This document shows, piece after piece, positions 28,484-33,389 of a stretch of DNA of 33,389 bases. Each line of letters starts with the position of its first letter. Positions within the stretch are counted from its first letter, which is position 1. Made by a program: the position numbers and the translations under genes. The notes under the pieces were generated by a model, which was not told the origin of the DNA, searched no databases, and saw only the letters and a list, made by a program, of their open reading frames with translations. Origin of the DNA: Seminavis robusta. Taxonomy: Eukaryota > Bacillariophyta > Bacillariophyceae > Naviculales > Naviculaceae. The DNA is taken from assembly GCA_903772945.1 (NCBI GenBank), contig CAICTM010001236.1, positions 1 through 33,389 of the forward strand. Direction: 5' to 3'.

Positions 28484-28663
28484 CTTGTTGGGTTTTCTAT
28501 TCTCTACGATTTGGAGTGAAAGAAGTAATTCTCCTTTTTAGAAAGTGATAGCGCTACTACGGTAGTATTCGATGGCAGCTACCAGTACGGGGGATCAAAG
28601 GCGGCATCGTTCAGTTCAGTGGCGAAACGAGCTTAGCTGCTGAAAAAGCTCTTTGAACGCAGA

Positions 28664-31600
28664 CTACCGTCGCCTCTGACCTCCTTGTTGCCCAGGTTGC
28701 CGATTCTGTTTCAGTGTGCTCACCAGTTGAGCTCGCAGGCTGCTCATAACATTGCCATCGGCCTGAGCAGGTGGGGGGCGCTGTTGTTGTTGGTTGTTGG
28801 GAGGCCTTCCATTTGATCCTGGACGCCCCGAGGCCTGCTGCTGTGAGACTGCTTGGAAGTTGTACCCTTGTTGGCGTGGAGGCTGTTGGTTGTTCGCATG
28901 GCGCTGCTGGTGAGAAGGGTGCTGTGCCGCATTGTGGTTTCCTCTTTGTTGGTTTCCTCTCTGCTGATGATGATGACTACCCTGTTGCCTATATGGAGGT
29001 TGTTGTTGATGATGCTGTCCATATGGCGGGTGGGGCGCACGGTGCGTCGGAGGGTGGTGATGTCGCGGGTCTGGCTGAGGATGGTGGCCAGAATGAGGGT
29101 GTTGCTGCCAGTGGTTTTGTGGCGGCGGATTTTGCGGTCCCGGACCACGATTTTGCCAAGGTGGCCGATGCATGTGTTGTTGAGGCGGAGGAGGAGGGCG
29201 ATGCTGTCCAGAGAATGGATGATGGTGTTGGTGTTGTTGAGGGCCGCCTTGAGGAATAACCCCCGCTCTGTGCCTTTTGGGCGCAGGCTCCATAGCACCC
29301 CATGCTCTGATTCCAGGCTTGTACATTTCATGTCCGCGGCCAGTCTTCTGGGCCAATTCGCGTTCATACGAACTTATGTTCATGCTACCATATCCAGATT
29401 GGTAACTCTGCCCGCCACCCCTGCCAGTGCCCAAATTTGCGATAGTACCACCGCCTCTGTTCAATTTCGGCCGGCGAATCACCAAGTCTTGGGAGGTAAG
29501 TTTCGATGGCAGAGGATTCGCTCCGGCAAGTAGAATGCTCTTGTGCGAATACTTCCTCGGCTCCGTAAAGGCAACACAAACCGCCTCGTTGGCCTCGATA
29601 GGTTCACTGAACATATTGTCGTGGCTGACACGTTCGATTTTTGATGCTGTGGACGGTAAGTCAACTCGCACGCATTCGCTGCCGTCGCCCGTTGGTTTGT
29701 AGATTTCGTTGCTCAAAGGGGGCCTCACCGACCCCGTAAAGCCGGCAAAACCATAAGACGCAGAGTCCGACAGACGTTCTTTTGACGAGGCAGCAGTCTT
29801 GTTGCCTTCGAGGGCCAACTTGGCCAACTTCTTTCCAAACGGGTGTCGCTGATACATATACAAGTATCCGTCGTCGAGTCCCCGAGCATTGCAGAGCAAT
29901 TCGTCTTTTGCCCATTTTGCCATGGTCGGCCCCCTTGGAAAGTCAAAGAGTCCAACAATCGAAATTCATGTGAGATAAGGTAAAGAAACAAGGGTCATGC
30001 TAGAATTCTCCTCCATACTCACAGTGCAGCCAAAAGGCGTTCTTCGTCTATAAAGGGCAGGAGCACAACCCACAGCCACGGCATTGCTTTTCCGTTCGGG
30101 TCAACAGGGACATCAATAGGGTAGAAGTCCAGTATTGGGCTTTCTTCGTCCAACATCAGCCACCTCGCAGGTTTGGGGATGGCATGACACGAATCCGAGG
30201 GTAGCACAGCCATCAACTGCTCCACGGGGTTGAAAGGTGTACTCAACTCGAAGGAGTTACAGTCTTTGGAGAACCTTTCAATGTTTTTCAAATCCGAGGC
30301 AAACGGAGCATAATGGAAAGGGTAATACCATTTCCAGCTTGGACACCCATCGTAGTAATACTTCATAACCCAACAAAGACCCATCACATAGGAGCGAAAC
30401 AAGTGCTCGCGGCCGCCATGTGCTGCCACGTCATCTGCTTTGCACTTGTCTGAATAGTAACGATCCTTCCAACCAGCTTCGTGGAGACGCACTTTGTCTT
30501 CGACGTTTTTGGAGAAATCGTCCAATTGATTTTGCTTTCGAGCCTTGACCTTTTCTTTGAAGCGTTTGGCAGCTTCAGGATCGACAGTTTTTTTAATAAC
30601 AACCACAGGAGGCTCGACTTTGTCCTTCCCATCGTCGTCATTGTCATCGTCGGACGATTCAGCATCAAACAAATCAGAATCGTCGTCAACATCCATAACG
30701 GCCTCTTCTGATTTGCCCTCTTCTGATTTGCCCTCTTCCGATTTGACTGGGTCGTTGCCGTTTTCTTCGCTTTTGCTGACTTGGTCTATCGTTCTTTTGT
30801 CACCCGAGTGCTTTGGTTCTGCCTTTTCTTCCGATTCCTCCTCTTTTACGCTCGTTGTCGCATTGCTCTCAGAAGAATCTTCTTGCTTGACACCAGCTGC
30901 TGCTGCGGTACTAGTATTCGCCGCCTCTTCCTGCTTGACGTTTGTCGCTTCTGGGCTTGGTTGTTGTCCACTTTCTTCCTTTTTGATTTTGTCGGCATTC
31001 GCAGATTCCCCCTCGCTTTTGACCTCGACGCTGCTTTTCTCGCCTTCCGCAGAGGACGCTGTGCTAGGCTCCTTTTTGATTGGCTGTGTACCAGTCAAGG
31101 ATTCTTTCAATGCCCGTGCAGCCTCCAGGTTGTCTTCCTTCAAGCGATGCGATGCCTTTTGCTTATGCCTATTGTCTTCCTTTGCCTGGTGATTTCGTTG
31201 CAAAGGAACAGAGTCCTTACGACCTCGTTGTTGCCTTTCTAATATCCGTGCTGCTCGACCCACGACTTTGCGCTCCGGTGGATTCATATGTCGCGGTGGT
31301 TCATCCGGCTTTAGCCCTGGCTGTTGCCTTTTGCGGTCGCGCATCTGCTGGCGACGGCGTTTCTCTTGTTCTTCATTATCATGCTTCATGGCAAAGACGT
31401 GATCCTCAATGGCGCCCACCTCTGCCAAGATGACGTCTACATGAGACAGATTTACTCTCCCTCCATGATTGGTGATGTAGTCCCCCAAAGTGGGCAACAG
31501 GCGTCTGTAGACGTTAAAGAGAAAGTCGAGAGCGCCCACGCGAATATCCAACGAGGGTAGGTGCTGCAGAAACATCAAGATTATAAACAGAAAAAGGCAT

Positions 31601-32748
31601 CAATGTGAGAATTTGAACGACCAAGAACCTATGATAACACGTTAAGCTTTTCCTTTTGTTCTTACCGGCAAAAAGTCATTTCCCACAAAGAAGCACAGAA
31701 AGACAATATCATCAATCAATCGTTCCAGCGAGGGAGCAAAGGGCAGCCCAATGGGAGGTCCACCCCTTGGATTGGGTTGCTGTGGGATGAGACATTCTTT
31801 GAATTCGTTGGCGAGGTAATGCCGCAAGACCGGTATGCTTATTCGTTGCAATGGTTTGTGTTGATTTTCTTCCAGTGCCGCCATGGCATCGGCTCCTGCT
31901 TCTTCATCGAGGCGAGCCTGTTCATCCCGGAACCCATTTTCTAATTGTCGCTGTTCTTGTTGTTCCTGCGACTTGCGTCCAAACAGCACTTCTTCTCTGG
32001 AAATGTAAAAGTGTGCCTCATGAGTGGCCAATGCCAACATGATGAGATCAGCATCCAATCCGTGCAAAACATGGACTAGATTGGGATTGTAGGCAGGTTG
32101 ACTCCGTTGGAGCCGAATGTGGCTCATGATTTTATGCTCTCCTTCCCCCGGCAAACTCGCGTCACTAAAGATGACCCGTATACTTTGCCATCCCTTGTCT
32201 TGGCTGATTCGTTTGCGCACATAGAATCGAAGGAACTCACTCAATCGCAGCATGAACGAAGTCCCAGGAGTAATGACATTGGAATCCCAGACGGTGGCTT
32301 CGGGCGGTGCGTCCTGCCCCGCCTCTGTGAGCTCGGTTCGGACATGAGCCTCCAATTCCTTGAGCTCTCGTGCTTCTTGGGCACTCCGGAATCGCCTGGC
32401 TCGTTGTTGATTCATTTTGGCTCGAGGCGCCACTCCATCAATGGCCAAATACAGCAACTGTCGCGGTCGCATGATCCGCATGAGACGATCCACATAACGA
32501 CAAACATTCTCAAACATTTCCTCTTCGCATGTGGGTTGTGGACCAACTTCCGGATGGGAACACGGGTGAATGATCCCATTCATGTCAATGTACAAATGAT
32601 CGCATTCCAGGCCACTCGGATTGGGTTTGGTCAGGTCAAAGGGAGCTCGAGTTGTCCCATAGAGAAGCTTGACGCGTTCTTCTAGCACATCCTCCACAAT
32701 CTTGGGATACTTTTCGGACAGCCAACGGTAAAAGGCCGGCACACCCAT
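28664..32748 (-). CDS. XRN2: Nuclear 5'-3' exoribonuclease, XRN2/RAT1 family, three exons
   Basis: Processive 5'-3' RNA exonuclease; family members act in transcription termination, rRNA and snoRNA processing and RNA decay. Exons on the minus strand: 32748-31666, 31563-30023 and 29933-28664, giving 1297 aa. Intron 1 (31564-31665, 102 bp, GTAAGA...TGCAG) rejoins the invariant GNDFLP/HLPSLDIR. Intron 2 (29934-30022, 89 bp, GTGAGT...CCAAG) rejoins RLLAAL/GPTMAKW with the correct phase. The classic start is MGVPAFYRWLSEKYP. Catalytic-domain motifs include YIDMNGIIHPC (Asp55), LAIDGVAPRAKMNQQRARRF (Asp103), SDASLPGEGEHK and HGLDADLIMLALATHE. A large Lys/Glu/Ser-rich acidic insert (about 420-700, with SEEGK repeats) interrupts the protein before YYYDGCPSWKWYYPFHYAP. 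The C-terminal 200 residues are His/Gln/Pro/Gly-rich, as in other disordered RAT1 tails but with more His. Confidence 0.95.
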
Positions 32749-33267
32749 CTTGGTGGATTGGTCTTATGTACGCAAGCAATGATATCGAATCGATCCGATC
32801 GATCGACGTGTGATGGACGCGCCTAAAACGAGAGAGACGCTTGGTTTGCCGCCGCTCTTTTGTTTCGTACTCAACCCCTGCAACGAATCAGCAGCGCTTG
32901 GACGCTTGTACAGTGCTCAATGATGGCTTCCATGAACTGCTCGGCTAGTAATAGCTGGCGTTGAATTACGATTGCTAGATCTGCTGCTCTCCTCTTCCAT
33001 GATATGCTCCAGGAGGTGTTGCCTGATGGCTGTCAAACGGCGTCGTCTGTGCTGTGTGTCGAAGTGGGATTGAGCCTGAACCCTATTAATTCATATGCCC
33101 TCTGGGTCGTCTCCGTTTCCAGTACTAGTTTAACTCGTTTACTAATACAGGATTATGGTGAATAGAATCGAATGAATCATGTGGCTTATATTTAGGGTTT
33201 AGGTTTTGCAATTTTGAAGTCAACGTGGTATATGTGAGGTTGTAAAAGTTTTGTGTGATAGTATGTG
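32749..33267. promoter_or_regulatory. Upstream region of the XRN2-like gene
   Basis: 519 bp. It holds a GATC-rich stretch (ATCGAATCGATCCGATCGAT near 32785-32804) about 40 bp upstream of the start codon, and a short TTTAGGGTTTAGG stretch near 33192. No defined promoter box is recognised. Confidence 0.35.
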
Positions 33268-33389
33268 CTAAGTGGAGGGTTGGCTCGCTTCCGCTGGGAG
33301 CTTGGTGTCTTCTTTTTCCTCTGTTTCCCGCTCTTCTTCGGTACTGGGGTATTCGGTAATAGGATCGTGAGCAAGTTCGGCAGCTTTCT
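33268..33389 (-). CDS. Possible 3' end of a charged protein, partial
   Basis: On the minus strand a frame is open from the window edge to a TAG at 33268-33270 and reads KAAELAHDPITEYPSTEEE and further Glu/Lys-rich sequence ending in SQPST. The composition suits a disordered acidic C-terminus. The alternative frame (33374-33192) is Lys/Pro-rich and less convincing. Only about 40 residues are visible, so no family can be given. Confidence 0.35.
   Translation of the reverse strand, partial: KAAELAHDPITEYPSTEEERETEEKEDTKLPAEASQPST

Noticed and set aside
28853..29303. CRISPR-like or short-spaced repeat structure in the His/Gln region
   Set aside because: The repeats are codon-level (CAT/CAA/CCx) with no constant spacer; this is eukaryotic low-complexity coding sequence.
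28771..29533. Long plus-strand ORFs opposite the exoribonuclease tail
   Set aside because: They are shadows of the low-complexity His/Gln/Pro-coding exon 3 and have no independent motif.
33192..33204. TTTAGGGTTTAGG as a telomere repeat or telo-box
   Set aside because: Fewer than two units, inside ordinary AT-rich sequence; it is too short to interpret.

Overview
The window looks like nuclear DNA of a diatom, probably a pennate species with a repeat-rich genome. The main reasons are two heat-shock-factor-type regulators with long N-terminal extensions and the DNA-binding domain at the C-terminus, a protein with a secretory-type leader ending in an AF motif (typical of secondary plastid targeting), short GT-AG introns of 76-102 bp, and many transposon remnants. 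There are no bacterial-type operons, and I recognised no tRNA or rRNA gene. The species call is inference.

Layout. (1) 1-4130: a broken MULE-like transposase, a convergent acidic ORF of unknown function, two 9-bp minisatellite arrays around a 449-bp core, and gene-poor sequence. (2) 4131-17455: a gene-rich part with an RBR-type (RING-IBR-RING) ubiquitin ligase (-), a conserved plastid-type protein (+), a proline-rich membrane protein (-), a tRNA-dihydrouridine synthase (-), an amino-acid-permease-like transporter with one intron (+), and two paralogous HSF genes (-) 2.1 kb apart. (3) 17456-26998: mostly non-genic. It holds GCTA-rich palindromes, a foldback hairpin, a broken acidic ORF, tandem repeats, and a heavily frameshifted 3.5-kb remnant that I read as a DDE/RNase-H-fold transposase with a zinc-ligand pattern. 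(4) 26999-28483: an intact-looking P-loop NTPase plus nuclease protein of the Crinkler (CRN) type, divergent from the transposase remnant. (5) 28664-32748: a three-exon nuclear 5'-3' exoribonuclease (XRN2/RAT1 family), followed by the possible 3' end of another gene at the right edge.

The housekeeping genes do not form a pathway and seem to be independent neighbours. The most interesting relationships are the CRN-like NTPase-nuclease beside a decayed DDE-type element, and the tandem HSF pair, which shares conserved blocks outside the DNA-binding domain. All exon joins come from reading frame and splice-site logic only; no transcript data were available.
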